Shown here one piece after another: positions 44,064-64,000 of a DNA stretch of 64,000 nt. Within the stretch, counting starts at the first letter, position 1; the number at the start of each line of letters is the position of its first letter. Origin of the DNA: Amyelois transitella (taxonomy: Eukaryota; Arthropoda; Insecta; Lepidoptera; Pyralidae); NCBI RefSeq assembly GCF_032362555.1, contig NC_083515.1:9087001-9151000 (forward strand), in the 5' to 3' direction. Below the pieces are notes generated by a model, which worked only from the letters and a program-made list of their open reading frames with translations, had not been told where the DNA came from and ran no database searches. The translations under genes were made by a program, and so were the position numbers.

Positions 44064-45512
44064 TAGTGTCCGACCGAAGGTCTATTTTTGGCCGAAGCCG
44101 AAGCCGATTAATCGGCTATCGCCACAACCTTCGGCCGAAGCCGAAGCCGAAGCCGAAGGTTTATATTCTCTCAGCACTCAGTAATTAATTTTGTTCAATA
44201 TTGTCTACAAGCTACAATTAATATTAAAATCATTTCAAAACCTCAATATTAAAGGTTTATATATTGACTGTCTCATATAGAAGTTGATGATATATCATTG
44301 AGGTGGTTGGTTTAGAGATAAACTAGCTGTTGCCCGCGACTTCGTCCGCGTAAATTTCGAGTTGAATTTTAATCATACAGTCAGATACAGACAGACAAAA
44401 AATGTAAAAAAAAAATTCTCTATCCGTTTCAGTCAAAATATTAAATGTACAGAAAAAATATTTTTACCGTTTTATTATATGTAGTATTTTGATTTTCAGT
44501 TTTTTTACATAAAATACTCAAACAATACAAAAAAAATATATTTTTAATAATAAAAAATATCTTGTAATTGTTGGGATTCGAACTTGGACCGCCAACTTCA
44601 CAGTCTCACGGGCTAACCACTGGACCATCGAAGCTGTTGCGTTGGTGTCGAAATTAAAGTAGACTACATACATATGGTCACGTCTTTATCCCTTGCGGGG
44701 TAGACAGAGCCAACAGACTTGAAAAGACTGAATGGCCACGTTCAGCTATTTGACTTAATGATAGAATTGAGATTCAAAAAGTGATAGGTTGCTCGCCCAT
44801 CGCCTAAAAAAGAATCCCAAGTTTGTAAGCCCATCCCTTAGTCGCCTTTCACTTATATTTATATGTTATAGGTATAATGCCGTCGTATAATGATAAATGA
44901 CTTTGAATTTTTAATTTCGTAACTTATTTGCCGGCATACTGATGCCTTGAGTTCATTCAAATGTCGATAACTTTTTTTTTTGTGAACCGATTTTGATGAA
45001 ACAAACGAAAAGAAAAAATGAAAGTTTGAACTAAATCGGTTTAGTACTTTCGGAGATAATCGTGATCATACATACAGACAGACAGACAAGAAATTAAAAA
45101 AAATATTTTTGCTTTCTATTATTCATTCTAAGTGTCCCTCTATCCATTTCAGTCGAAAATACTAAATGTACAGACAAAATATTTTACTGTTTTATTATAT
45201 GTATAGATAAAAGTTTGTGATTTACCTACTGGTAAAAATAATGATTTGATTTCTTACAAAAATACTCGTTTAAATACACGTACGGACTTGTTTTGATGCA
45301 TGCAATCAGCAATGCGATATTTTGACAGTGACTCCCCGCCGCCTCATGACTTTCGTAACAGTTCGTTCAATCTCGACGGTCGCTCGGACCTTCGGCGAAA
45401 CCTTCGGCTTCGGCCGGATTTTGGGCCGAAGCCGAATGTTTCGCCGAAGGTGGATTTTTTGGCCGAAGGTGGCCGAAGCCGAAGCCGAAGCCGAAGCTTC
45501 GGTCGGACACTA
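44064..45512 (+). mobile_element. 1.45-kb TIR element with CCGAAG repeats, copy 1
   Basis: Ends are exact inverted repeats (TAGTGTCCGACCGAAG and CTTCGGTCGGACACTA). Both are followed inward by arrays of the hexamer CCGAAG (GGCCGAAGCCGAAGCCG). The body holds a tRNA-like stretch in minus orientation (44577-44640) and a truncated SINE-A (44667-44852). No transposase. 5-bp flanks TTTAA are shared, but an 8-bp duplication is not clear in this copy. The second copy is at 56342-57774 in the same orientation. Confidence 0.85.
44570..44645 (-). mobile_element. tRNA-derived segment inside the TIR element
   Basis: On the minus strand GATGGTCCAGTGGTTAGC is an A-box-like block and GGTCCAAGTTCGAATCC a B-box-like block, with an anticodon-loop-sized gap. 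It has no proper acceptor stem and occurs identically in the second copy, so it belongs to the repeat, not to a tRNA gene. Confidence 0.6.
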
Positions 45513-45960
45513 TTTAAAATACAAATTTGTTAACGTGAATCTTGTCTGAGCCTTTGCCTTAAAGTTCTGATAATATTCATTAAGATCATTCTGCGTAGAC
45601 TTTACATAGAAATAATATAGAGCACCGCCTTAAAGGTAGTTTTTATGATATTGGATTAAATTAAATATTTTAAATGAATGTAAAACAATTATGGCATTAA
45701 AATTTTAACTAAAAATCGCGTCATGCCTAATTTATATTACAGACCTTATCATCTCTATTATCCAGAGTATAAAAATATTAAACATATTTATTGAGGTAAT
45801 TTTAAAACTCACACTGGCAATACTTTGTGACATACTCTAACCGCGCGCTTGGAAGATACTTTTATTTATTTATATTTTCACGATTTTTTAGTTTAGTTTC
45901 ATATTAATGGGACCGAAAATCACCATAATAAAGTAGCATTATATTTATTTATGCAACATA
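45513..45960. promoter_or_regulatory. Upstream region of PNLDC1
   Basis: Only 448 bp separate the transposon end from the PNLDC1 ATG, so the promoter must be here or within the transposon. AT-rich; no motif recognised. Confidence 0.4.
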
Positions 45961-54174
<8,214 letters not shown>

Positions 54175-56205
54175 GAAGGTTTTATGTACTTTATTTTTTT
54201 TTTGTTCTTATATTTAAAAGTTAATTTTTGTCTGTGTGGCGTCCGCCTTTCATTTCTCTTGAAAAAAAAGGGGAAAAGAAATTAATAGTGATTTTAAGTT
54301 AATTATTTGCGTAAGTTCACCTTACGAATTTTACGAATTACAGCAAATTCTCTGCGTTGTTTTTAGAAGTATATTTTTTTTTTTATAGATTTTAGGTTTA
54401 ATTAGGATTTTTATTTTTTAACTTTTTTCACGATCTCGTTTTTATGTCGTATTGTTTTAATATTAAGATATTTAAGGTTGTTTCTTCTATTTATTTTTTG
54501 ATGATTTTTAGGTTATATTTTGCTCCGCCGTTAAATTCATTTACGTTTAAAAATTTCTAAGTTATTAGTTTGTTTTTACGTGAACGTCCATATTAATACG
54601 TCAATTTGGGCGAATCTCGATAATAATTAACGCGTATCTCGAGATATTACTTAATCGTTTAATACAAGTATACAGGTCGGATAAGGAATTGTATAACAAC
54701 CATAGAGGGCTTATAGGTTTCTCGCAACACGGTTGCGTTAGACGTTTGGTTTGCCTTGGCTTAGGGATTTGAAAAGAAGAGGCCTTACCTATTCTAAACG
54801 CTAATTGCGTTTTAGCGGCAGCGCCTTAATTAAAGCATAATACAAATATAAGCATAATAGTTGATCTCAAGTGATTTAATCAAGTAAGTAGTTATTAACT
54901 ATTAATTTTAGTTTTCTTTTAAAACTTAAGATAATTTTACTAAAAAATAATGTCAGTGACAGAATTTAAGATGTGAACTTATGAGGATAAAATGTTAACA
55001 CAGAGTTAAAAAAAATTGTCAATTAGGAACATATTAAAATTAATTTCATAAAATGTTCTTGAGAGTTTTAAAAGTAATTAGAAATATGTTCAGCAGTCAA
55101 AAGATAATGTTTTACAGTGTTTATATCAATTTATTTATTATTTAATTTAGTTTATCTTAATTTAACATTTTAATATGTTGAGTACATATATATTGAAACT
55201 GGTAAAAATTTTCTATCATAAAATTCATTCAAACGTCTCCTAAGAGACATTTTGTAAACGTATTTTTTTAAACCAATTATTATAAGAAGTGATTTATGAT
55301 AAGGTTGTGGGAACAATAAATATAATAAGTTTAAAAAAATATTTATATATAGAAATTATAATGATTGCTAGGCAAATATATTTCTATTCATAAGAAACTT
55401 ACTTAATTTTTAATTCGACGGCATATTTTGGTTGTGTATTTGTATGTTTCCCAGGCACGCTCAGTGTCTCATAAAAGCGTTATTTCAATTATTATATTGG
55501 TGAAGCTCGATGTTCACAAAACCACCATTAGATAAGAATTTTGGCAGTATTTTTTACAATTTGCTTATTTGAAAAATGTCCTTTTATTATGAATACTGCC
55601 AAGCTTCTCCGGTCTTAGAAAAATAACCGAACATAAAAAGAACCAGTAAAAATATGTACATGATGTAGCTTTGAATTATACTGTCGAAAATTTAGCTTTT
55701 TTGGGCAATGATCTATATGAGAAACACCGAGAAAATATATAACGTACATACTTAGAGTTCTGTTTTTTTATATAAGTACTTAGTTGTTTTAATATATGAA
55801 TGGTTAGTGCATTTATATGGCACTTTTCTTTTAATAACTGTACCGATTTTGATATTATTTTTGTTATTGATGTAGTAGGTATATAAGTTTTGAAAATAAA
55901 TTTTACTTTAATTTATTTGTTTGTTTTTTTTTTATTATTTCAATGTATTGATATGTCTTTGACTGCTGAACATATTAACCTTTGCAACATTAATAATAAA
56001 TTATAGTTATTGCCATAAATACTTCATTCAAAAAGAGGATTGGAGAGTTTTTATAAACTGTATAAAAATATTATCACAGTAATTTTTACCTACTCAGTAG
56101 TGCCTAGAGACGGCTGATGAGTTTCGGAGTAATCTGACATCTTTTACGGTTGTTATGGCAAAGGCATAGATGTCGCCACAAGCGTGTGCAATATATATTG
56201 AAACA
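54175..56205. other. PNLDC1 3' UTR and AT-rich flank
   Basis: About 2 kb with unusually few repeats for this window and no coding-like frame. AATAAA at 55315-55320 and 55895-55900 could end the transcript. The first kilobase may be a long 3' UTR. Confidence 0.45.
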
Positions 56206-56208
56206 TAC

Positions 56209-56341
56209 ATATAACGTTTAACTATTTGAATCTCAATTCTATCATTAAGCCAAATAGCTGAACGTGGCCATTCAGTCTATTCGAGACTGTTGGCTCTGTC
56301 TACCCCGCAAGGGATATAGACGTGACCATATGTATGTATGT
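56209..56341 (-). mobile_element. SINE-A head, interrupted by a transposon
   Basis: ACTATTTGAATCTCAATTCT to GACCATATGTATGTATGT. The 1.43-kb TIR element is inserted in the (ATGT)n head, duplicating ATGTATGT (56334-56341 and 57775-57782). Confidence 0.8.
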
Positions 56342-57774
56342 TAGTGTCCGACCGAAGGTCTATTTTTGGCCGAAGCCGAAGCCGAAGCCGAAGGTTTATA
56401 TTCTCTCAGCACTCAGTACTTAATTTTGTTCAATATTGTCTACAAGGTACAATTAATATTAAAATCATTTCAAAACCTCAATATTGAAGGTTTATATATT
56501 GACTGTCTCATATAGAAGTTGATGATATATCATAGAGGTGGTTGGTTTAGAGATAAACTAGCTGTTGCCCGCGACTTCGTCCGCGTAAATGTCGAGTTGA
56601 ATTTTAATCATACAGTCAGATACAGACAGACAAAAAATGTAAAAAAAAATTCTCTATCCGTTTCAGTCAAAATATTAAATGGACAGAAAAAATATTTTTA
56701 CCGTTTTATTGTATGTAGTATTTTGATTTTCAGTTTTTTTACATAAAATACTCAAACAATACAAGAAAAAATATTTTTAATAATAAAAAATATCTTGTAA
56801 TTGTTGGGATTCGAACTTGGACCGCCAACTTCACAGTCTCACGGGCTAACCACTGGACCATCGAAGCCGTTGCGTTGGTGTCGAAATTAAAGTAGACTAC
56901 ATACATATGGTCACGTCTTTATCCCTTGCGGGGTAGACAGAGCCAACAGACTTGAAAAGTCTGAATGGCCACGTTCAGCTATTTGACTTAATGATAGAAT
57001 TGAGATTCAAAAAGTGATAGGTTGCTCGCCCATCGCCTAAAAAAGAATCCCAAGTTTGTAAGCCCATCCCTTAGTCGCCTTTCACTTATATTTATATGTT
57101 ATAGGTATAATGCCGTCGTATAATGATAAATGACTTTGAATTTTTAATTTCGCAACTTATTTGCAGGCATACTGATGCCTTGAGTTCATTCAAATGTCGA
57201 TAACTTTTTTTTGTGAACCGATTTTGATGAAACAAACTTTAAATGTTATTCTGAGTTAAAACAAAGCAATTGGTGAAAGTTTGAAGTAAATCGGTTTAGT
57301 ACTTTCGGAGATAATCGTGATCATACATACAGACAGACAGACAAGAAATTAAAAAAAATATATTTTTGCTTTCTATTATTCATTCTAAGTGTCCCTCTAT
57401 CCATTTCAGTCGAAAATACTAAATGTACCTACAGACAAAATATTTTTACTGTTTTATTATATGTATAGATAAAAGTTTGTGATTTACCTACTGGTAAAAA
57501 TAATGATTTGATTTCTTACAAAAACACTCGTTTAAATACACGTACGGACTTGTTTTGATGCATGCAATCAGCAATGTGATATTTTGACAGTGACTCCCCG
57601 CCGCCTCATGACTTTCGTAACAGTTCGTTCAATCTCGACGGTCGCTCGGACCTTCGGCGAAACCTTCGGCTTCGGCCGGATTTTGGGCCGAAGCCGAATG
57701 TTTCGCCGAAGGTGGATTTTTTGGCCGAAGGTGGCCGAAGCCGAAGCCGAAGCCGAAGCTTCGGTCGGACACTA
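56342..57774 (+). mobile_element. 1.43-kb TIR element with CCGAAG repeats, copy 2
   Basis: Nearly identical to 44064-45512 along its whole length, with the same ends, the same internal tRNA-like stretch and the same truncated SINE-A (about 56895-57085). Differences seen: a roughly 50-bp shorter 5' hexamer region and a roughly 35-bp extra piece near 57240. An 8-bp flanking duplication points to hAT- or P-type insertion, though it falls in a simple repeat. No transposase. Confidence 0.85.
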
Positions 57775-57960
57775 ATGTATGTACATATAACGTCACTACT
57801 GTTTCCCATAGTGGTAGGCAGAGACTATGGATTGATACTTGCTACAGTTCTTACAGATTTCTCTGGCTACCTCTTATAATATCTTGTGATTAGCGGGGTT
57901 ATTGAGGAACGGTAAATAAGGCATTTATATCTGCCCTGTCTGACTTTTTCTGAGGATAAC
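57775..57960 (+). mobile_element. Diverged SINE-B-like sequence
   Basis: ATGTACATATAACGTCACTA, TAGTGGTAGGCAGAGACTAT and CTTACAGATTTCTCTGGCTA follow the SINE-B pattern loosely. It is directly behind the TIR element. Confidence 0.4.
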
Positions 57961-60900
57961 CTTAAATAAAGCAGAAGAAGGGAGATAAGACGATGTGATA
58001 AAAAGTACGGAGATGAACATAAGGAAATTTTTAAGAAGGAATGTCGCGGGCGGAATCTAGTACATACATTTTAAACTTAAAATAATGTGTGGTACACAAG
58101 GGAGAAACCTGCTTGTGCAACTTTTGTAGGTGCATAGGTTAATCTGTGGTTTAATCCGTATTTTATAGAATGCAAATTGTGTAAAACAATTGATTAGGTG
58201 AGTATTGGAATAGTTTCAGTGTTGTAACGCGGCTGGGTTTCGAACCGCCATTGTGATGCTGCGGATCGTGAGAAGATATCTGTAGGGTGACAAATGGTCT
58301 TGATACTTGCGCGGGAAAATATGATTTACGTACTTCTTATATTATAAACTTTTGCCCGGGTATTCACCCTTACATACACAACAAACAAACATACATAAAA
58401 TCACCCTTCCAGAAGAAAAAACTAACAACCTAATACAATTTCATAAATGGTCTACCGGTTTAGCGTGAAAGTGTTACAAATAAATAATTAACAGACTTAG
58501 GAAGGAATATGTACAGTAAGGTAAATTTTGGACTCCGAGCGCTGATTGAAGCTGAAGATAACCGCTAATGATGCAAACGAAAAAGGCTTTTAGAGAGATA
58601 CAAATGTTGCGACTAACTAAATTTAACATCTTCAAAATTCCACGCAAAGACTTTAAGTGGCTTGGTAACAAATTTGAAAAGCTAAGCTTGTTATACCGCC
58701 CAGATGGGAGATCTATTTCCTCACTCACCTCACATCTCTTTAGAAATAAATCGCATGCTCCTAACACTAACCTTACCAACTACATTTAATGTCCATTCAT
58801 TATAGTGTAAAGTTTGACAAACGACCTACTTAAAAATATAAATTCCCTGTCCCCAACAAAACATATAGCATGGCCGCTGTAGTCGGTAGCTCGGACAATG
58901 GCGCGTGGATAGCGGCGACCCCCCGACCTCGCGTGCGCGCTTCCGCCATCTTGCATTTTAATGCGCCCGCGCATTTGCATACCGCGGACAAGTGAGATGA
59001 TATTTTATTCTCATTTAGTATGAATTACCTCGATTTGTTTCATTGGAGTTATTCAAAACTGAAAATTGAAAGAACCATGAATTGCACGTGTTTTGAAGTG
59101 TGTCTGTTACAAAATCCTGATGACGTTGCCTGGTATGATATGCCAGCTAATGATCTCAATATGAAAAAGACCAGGCAAATGGGGAGAAATATACAAAATC
59201 TTCCATCCTGGAACATAGAAATTTGATCGTGGTTTCTTGTAAAAAACTGGAATTCAGCGAAAGTCTTTATTCTACACCGTATGGTGGCCCTACAGATAAT
59301 CCAATTTAAAGTTTGTGAGTTTAATGTCACCGTTTCATTTATCGCACAGCACACGGCTTTTCTTCCCATAACAAATGCTATACCGTCGCTTCCTAAAGTC
59401 CAGAAATTACACAAAATCATAAAACAAACAGTACGATTATGGCCTGTACAATGTTCTCGAAATTTACGCTACCCTGTGGGTGTAATGGGCACCGCAATTT
59501 ACATACCCTCCGCGTAGTCCCGATGGCAGCGATTCCTCCCACGCGTTCCTATCGGGACTATAATCGTCTATTCGCACCTAGGAGTATCGAAACATATGGA
59601 GAAGACAATGCCATGGATTCCATGGTTTTTTTTATCACCCTGGGTTTTAGTGCACTGTGTCTGGGCAAAGGCGTCCAATTTCTAATTTCAAAAAAGTATA
59701 ACCCTAGTTAAATTTTGTCATGCATTGAAAATGATGTCGATGTCAGCCTCCATATCCTCTTCAAAAAGTAAAAAAAAAAATACTTGGCACGACATTAAGA
59801 GAAGACATTATGCACTCTAGGTACAGGACCAAAGGTTATTCTTTAAAAACGAACAGTGCGAATCGATATCTACGATTACGATATAACTAACGATTTTAAT
59901 CTTTGGCAGAGTAAGAAATTACATAAAATCGATGGAAAAAAATCCATATTTACTAGGCAATTAGATTTCTTCACTTCTCGTGCCTTTTACTTTGAAACGC
60001 GTGATGTGCGTTAAAAATTACTTTTATCTAGATTTTTAAAATAAAAAAAAAAATCTAGAGCAATTTTTTGTAAAATTTAATTTCATAATGAGTCATTTCT
60101 ATTGGTTTATTGTAAGGCTAGAGAAGAAAAAGAGGCAATATTTTGTTATCATTTATAGCGTCCGCTCCATAATATTGTGAACTCCATGATTCGCACTGTT
60201 TCCTTTTTGTTCGATTGAATTGTTTCATGTTAATGCTTATGGCAAGCGACGTAGCGACCGAATTATATGGAAAGCTTGATTTATGAGAATAGCGAATATT
60301 TGCAAAATAATGCAAAATTCTATCATTTTTATGTGTAACTTAAGTCGTATATTTATTCATCAATTCTCTAAACAAAAACATTCTATATAAGAAACTCCAA
60401 TACTTCCAATGGTATAGTTTTAAAATGATGACTTCGATCACTCAAAATAGGTTACCTTATTTTTTTTCCCTTTGCAAAAATCTACAAAATCCTCAAAATG
60501 ACAGACGTAAATTACACGAACCTCATTAACTCCGTCGTGCATATCATATCTATAGCAAAAATATCTCCGCCATCACTGAGCCATTTCGCAACCCACAGAG
60601 TATAAATCGTCCCTTTGATGTACCACACTCCATGGTAACCCAATATTGGTGACGCGTGGTCACGACTCGCGTACGTCGGTGTCGGCAGCATAAACATCGT
60701 CTGAGACAATGTGGCTGATCCTCGCTTTTCATCGCTCGTGCCGATGGTATCTGATGGCGGGAGCGCGCACCGCTTAGAATTGTTAACTGTAGAAGAGGCA
60801 GAGTTTTTTATGCTAGAGTGGAATGTGAGCTCTTCATGTGGAGGCAGTAAGAGACAATGATAGTACTAAACCACCTTTTATAATATAATAAGATGAACGA
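57961..60900. other. Region without recognised genes
   Basis: Several frames of 60-123 codons exist (for example 58568-58789 plus, 59049-59420 minus, 59439-59711 plus) but none shows a known motif or splice context. A GC- and CpG-rich patch at 58867-58990 carries TTCCGCCATCTTGC, close to the YY1/Pho consensus, and could be a promoter. An inverted repeat TAGTCCCGAT / ATCGGGACTA lies at 59515-59524 and 59551-59560. Confidence 0.4.
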
Positions 60901-60919
60901 TATATTTGCAGAAGATATT

Positions 60920-61310
60920 TTTTGAAATTGCAATACTTTGTGGCCAACATTTATCTTTTAATTTAAAATGAATAGCTCTTCTGTTCGTTGTGTACTCTAT
61001 GCTGTGCACGCGCCACTCAATCAGAGCAGCACTAGCGATAGTGGTTGGTATTAACGTGTCAATAAGTTCTTTAAAAACAAATATTAAACGTTTTTCTCAT
61101 TTCAAATAAGTGGCTAGAATTTAAATTTTTTTTCCTCAGTTCCATACTCAGTGGCCAGTTTTTCTCTTTGACATCATCTGCTCATTGTATACTCTATGCT
61201 GCGCACGCGCCACAATCCAGGGCGGCACTCGCGATAGTGCTTGGTATTTCCGCGCCTAGATTTAGGAGGTCGTGACGCCGCAACGGTGTAAATGCGGCGC
61301 GAATGTTTTC
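60920..61310. repeat. Diverged tandem duplication, about 190-bp unit
   Basis: TACTCTATGCTGTGCACGCG with GCAGCACTAGCGATAGTGGT (60990-61045) and TACTCTATGCTGCGCACGCG with GGCACTCGCGATAGTGCTTG (61180-61235) are copies of one block. Each is preceded about 40 bp earlier by GTGGCCA. The duplicated part is CpG-rich and non-coding. Confidence 0.75.
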
Positions 61311-61845
61311 GGCTGACGATGCTTCGTGCAGTTGACCTCTTTAGTTGAGTATTGTTGTGAATAAACTGCAACTGTTGTCGGTGACACCAGTAACTAAGTG
61401 TAGTTATTGCATTATCATTATGTATGTCTATGCCCCAGTTTGAGCCTCTATGTGTTTTAACGCCCATACTCTTGAAATTAGCTTATTTATAGCAACAACA
61501 AAAAATGTTTCTTAGAAGTTTGTCTGTGGTAGGTACTTTTTCAATGGTATTGCTGAATTATTTTTTTTAATATAATCGAAATCAAACGTACCTATTGTTT
61601 GTATGAACGTGAAATTATATTGTATGAAACTTTAACTTATAATGGGAAGTAAACAGCAAAGTTGAATGTTGAACCAATTAAGTGCCGGTAAATTTAGGAA
61701 CAAAGAAATCGTAATACAAATACAGAGCTCCCATGACACATAACGATAATCTACATATAATTTGGGACTTGATTCCTGAAGTCTTTGGATGTTCTTCATA
61801 GAAAATATATCATTTTCGCTGGTAAATATAACAACGCACGCGTAA

Positions 61846-61988
61846 CTTCTGTTCATTAGCACAAAAATGGCCAAACGTCTATCTTTTCACCGCATAAACG
61901 TCGCAATGGCAACATTCCAGCAAATATAACACCTAGTTCTCGTTCATTAGCACAAAAAGCGCTGAGCACGCAACATATCTCAGCGCTT
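61846..61988. repeat. Direct 17-bp repeats and a 10-bp hairpin
   Basis: GTTCATTAGCACAAAAA occurs twice about 80 bp apart. The second is followed at once by a perfect inverted repeat AAGCGCTGAG (61957-61966) / CTCAGCGCTT (61979-61988). No transposon ends recognised. Confidence 0.7.
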
Positions 61989-62089
61989 CAGGAATGAACG
62001 TATATCCAGTTAAGAAGGCGCCATGACAAACGAGCGCCATTTCGATGTTCTGTCGCGTCGGGTTAACACTAGTCGAGATATATAATATA

Positions 62090-62348
62090 CTAGCTGTGCC
62101 CGCAACTTCGTCCGCGTGGAATTGTTATTTTGGGCATCATTGAAGCCCTCAAGAAACCCGTTTCTTTCACATTTAACATTATTTCTTTGCTCCTTATAGT
62201 TGCAGCGTGATGTTATATAGCCTAAAGCCTTCCTTGATAAATGGTGTATTCGACGCATAAAGATTTTTTCAATTCGAACCAGTAGTTCCTGAGATTAGCG
62301 CGTTCAAACAAACAAACAAACTCTTCAGCTTTATAATATTAGTATAGA
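62090..62348 (-). mobile_element. Helitron, short non-autonomous form, inverted
   Basis: CTAGCTGTGCCCGCAACTTC to TTTATAATATTAGTATAGA, about 259 bp, the same family as 24251 and 52097. Confidence 0.85.
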
Positions 62349-62447
62349 TATCGTTTTGTTAGTTTGTCGGTGTAAAGACATAGAAATATTAATAGTACTT
62401 ATGAACGGACGGATAGCAAAAAATATCTTTAACCAGATAGATCACTA

Positions 62448-62645
62448 GAGAGTCGGTGGTGGAACGGTTAAGGTTTCAGAATAAAACAGCGTGATCCGCA
62501 GGGTGGCAGAGGTTCAAACCCCATGGCCATACACAAATGGATCTTTTCTGAGTTATGTGTTAGTTTAACTGCTAACCGAACATGTTTTTACACTAAATTA
62601 CTCCCGTCTGATCTCCGAAACCTTTGTAGGGATTTCAACCTACAA
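62448..62645 (+). mobile_element. tRNA-like SINE, worn
   Basis: GAGTCGGTGGTGGAACGGTT, GTGGCAGAGGTTCAAACCCC (B-box-like) and CTGATCTCCGAAACCTTTGT; related to 26505 and to the short fragments near 50180 and 52760. Confidence 0.5.
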
Positions 62646-62739
62646 TGGATCGTGTTTTCACTTTACCGTTAGATTATGGTTTAGTAATCAATGTTACGTA
62701 TGTATTACTCAGAAAATAAATGAATCTATGCCACCCTTT

Positions 62740-64000
62740 GCTTCATGATTTTTAATTCGGACACTTTAACTGTACGACCACCGTCGCTTGCTTCAAGCTT
62801 AAATTTATGCTACACTCCTACCAAACTAATCGGTAACGGGCGAGATAGTACAAAAGACGCATACGCATTCGGGAGCGGCCGTTTTATACGGCGACGTGAT
62901 ACTAATGGTTGCGCCCGGCGTCGCCCATGATTTATCGACCCCACACCACCGTTTAACGAGTGTGTATAACTTTTAGTGGCGGTATGTTAAGATTGCGTCG
63001 TATTCGTACCTGAGGTAGCTATAGAGTTTGTGCGTTCAAGAGTGTCTGTGGTCAGGTTCCGAAAAATTTTGGGACCAGGTTCAAATCCTACCGCGACCAA
63101 CCAACGTATTAATAATTCCTCTCTGATGTTCTTTATGTTGAGGTAAAATGTCGTGAGGAAACTTTAGGTGTCCAGATAACCGTGATTTAGTGATCCAATA
63201 AGGGACATTCTCAAACCAGGATCGTCGTTAGAGGTGCAATTGAGGCTCCTCTCCAAAACCATGAGTATTTAATCGGGACTAACGCTGTATTGAAATCGCT
63301 TAGAACAGCTGATGCAATTCACGCAATTAAAAGTGCAACAGACATAGGTCACGTCCACACTGCAAACGGGGAATCTGATCGATTCGCACATCGACTAACG
63401 TCCGATCGACATCGACTCGAGTCGGAATCGCTCACAGTCGCCGGCTGTCATCGTCAGGCACCTAACGGGGTGTGTGACAGACTATATTCGCTTTGCGGCG
63501 CCGCCGAGATCCTATCTAAAGGGCTCATTAAGTAATGGCATCGGAGCGACGCGTCCGGGGCAAATTGTGTACATTTCTAGCTCGTGTGTTAGGGGTTTTA
63601 CGTGTAGCGTGTCATTCAGTGTCACTTAGTATCTCTAATACTTTCTATTCGGCACGTGTAATAGTTTCTGTACTGAATAGCTTTGCCTTTTTTAGATTTA
63701 GTCGATCAGGTTTGGCAGAGAAAAATATAAATTTTATTCTTCGAATGGTGGTATTTGGATAATGGGACATATTGAGACTAATCTCTCTAAGAAATCTCCA
63801 ATTTCAAAATGTATATTATTTAATTCTTAAGTAGCCTTATTCTTTGTATATGCATTGGAAAGCGACTGATACATCGAACTTTAAAGGTTCGTGTAGTCAT
63901 TTTCTTTTTAGGTCAGCCTTTGCTAAGACAATATTAAAATATAGAATCCCAACCGCCGAAGAGCGAGATAAACAAGGGTGTTAAGCGGTAACAATGTAAA
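62740..64000. other. CpG-rich right end, no gene recognised
   Basis: CpG-dense patches at about 62770-62990 and 63340-63520 (ATCGACTCGAGTCGGAATCG, TTGCGGCGCCGCCGAGATCC) stand out from the AT-rich surroundings. Open frames of 60-80 codons across them lack motifs, and the longest has no ATG. They may be the promoter or 5' exon of a gene lying further right. Confidence 0.35.

Noticed and set aside
44570-44645. Minus-strand tRNA gene
   Set aside because: It occurs identically inside both copies of the TIR element and lacks a paired acceptor stem.
45300-45549. Frames rich in Arg/Ser or Glu/Ala near the end of the TIR element
   Set aside because: They translate the CCGAAG hexamer array and occur again in the second copy.
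59049-59711. Cluster of 78-123-codon frames on both strands
   Set aside because: No family similarity recognised, starts overlap on opposite strands and there are no flanking splice sites.

Overview
The window reads as nuclear DNA of a moth or butterfly. It is AT-rich, its genes are split by many short introns with GT/AG borders, and its intergenic and intronic DNA is filled with short dispersed repeats of a kind I associate with Lepidoptera: a SINE-like family carrying the block ATCCCTTGCGGGGTAGACAG, tRNA-derived SINEs, and Helitrons ending in CACAGCTAG. Gene models were built by hand from reading frames, splice sites and phase continuity. Names rest on recognised protein families, not on a database search.

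Layout. 1-1127: 3' half of a Tigger/pogo-type DNA transposon with its transposase. 3040-4208 (-): first two coding exons of an unrecognised small type I membrane protein. 6288-17054 (+): complete 16-exon long-form tRNase Z (ELAC2/RNase Z). 20041-28921 (+): a multi-exon gene I do not recognise, for a Ser/Arg/Pro-rich, probably disordered protein. All its internal exons from exon 4 on are whole-codon cassettes in one phase, and its last exon encodes a hydrophobic tail. 29135-30250 (-): intronless Rpn10/PSMD4 proteasome ubiquitin receptor. 30746-32261 (+): mitochondrial ATP synthase subunit f. 34065-34592 (-): intronless MANF. 35037-42953 (+): complete 12-exon DNAAF5/HEATR2, an axonemal dynein assembly factor. 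45961-54174 (+): complete 11-exon PNLDC1 (Trimmer), the membrane-bound exonuclease that trims pre-piRNA 3' ends. 54175-64000: no gene recognised; repeats, several CpG-rich patches and local duplications that may be regulatory DNA of a gene further right.

The genes do not form one pathway. Most are housekeeping (tRNA maturation, proteasome, ATP synthase, ER proteostasis), and two have germline or ciliary roles (DNAAF5, PNLDC1). Rpn10/ATP synthase f and MANF/DNAAF5 are head-to-head pairs with short shared promoters. The MANF/DNAAF5 promoter holds an ERSE-II/UPRE-like site and an X-box-like site, which fit the two genes' known regulation.

The most unusual signals are: the unrecognised cassette-exon gene with an in-frame stop in a 99-nt exon just before a membrane-anchor exon; decayed tandem copies of exon ends inside introns of ELAC2 (four) and DNAAF5 (one); two perfect 29-bp inverted repeats with identical 7-nt loops; and two near-identical 1.4-kb transposons in direct orientation bracketing PNLDC1.
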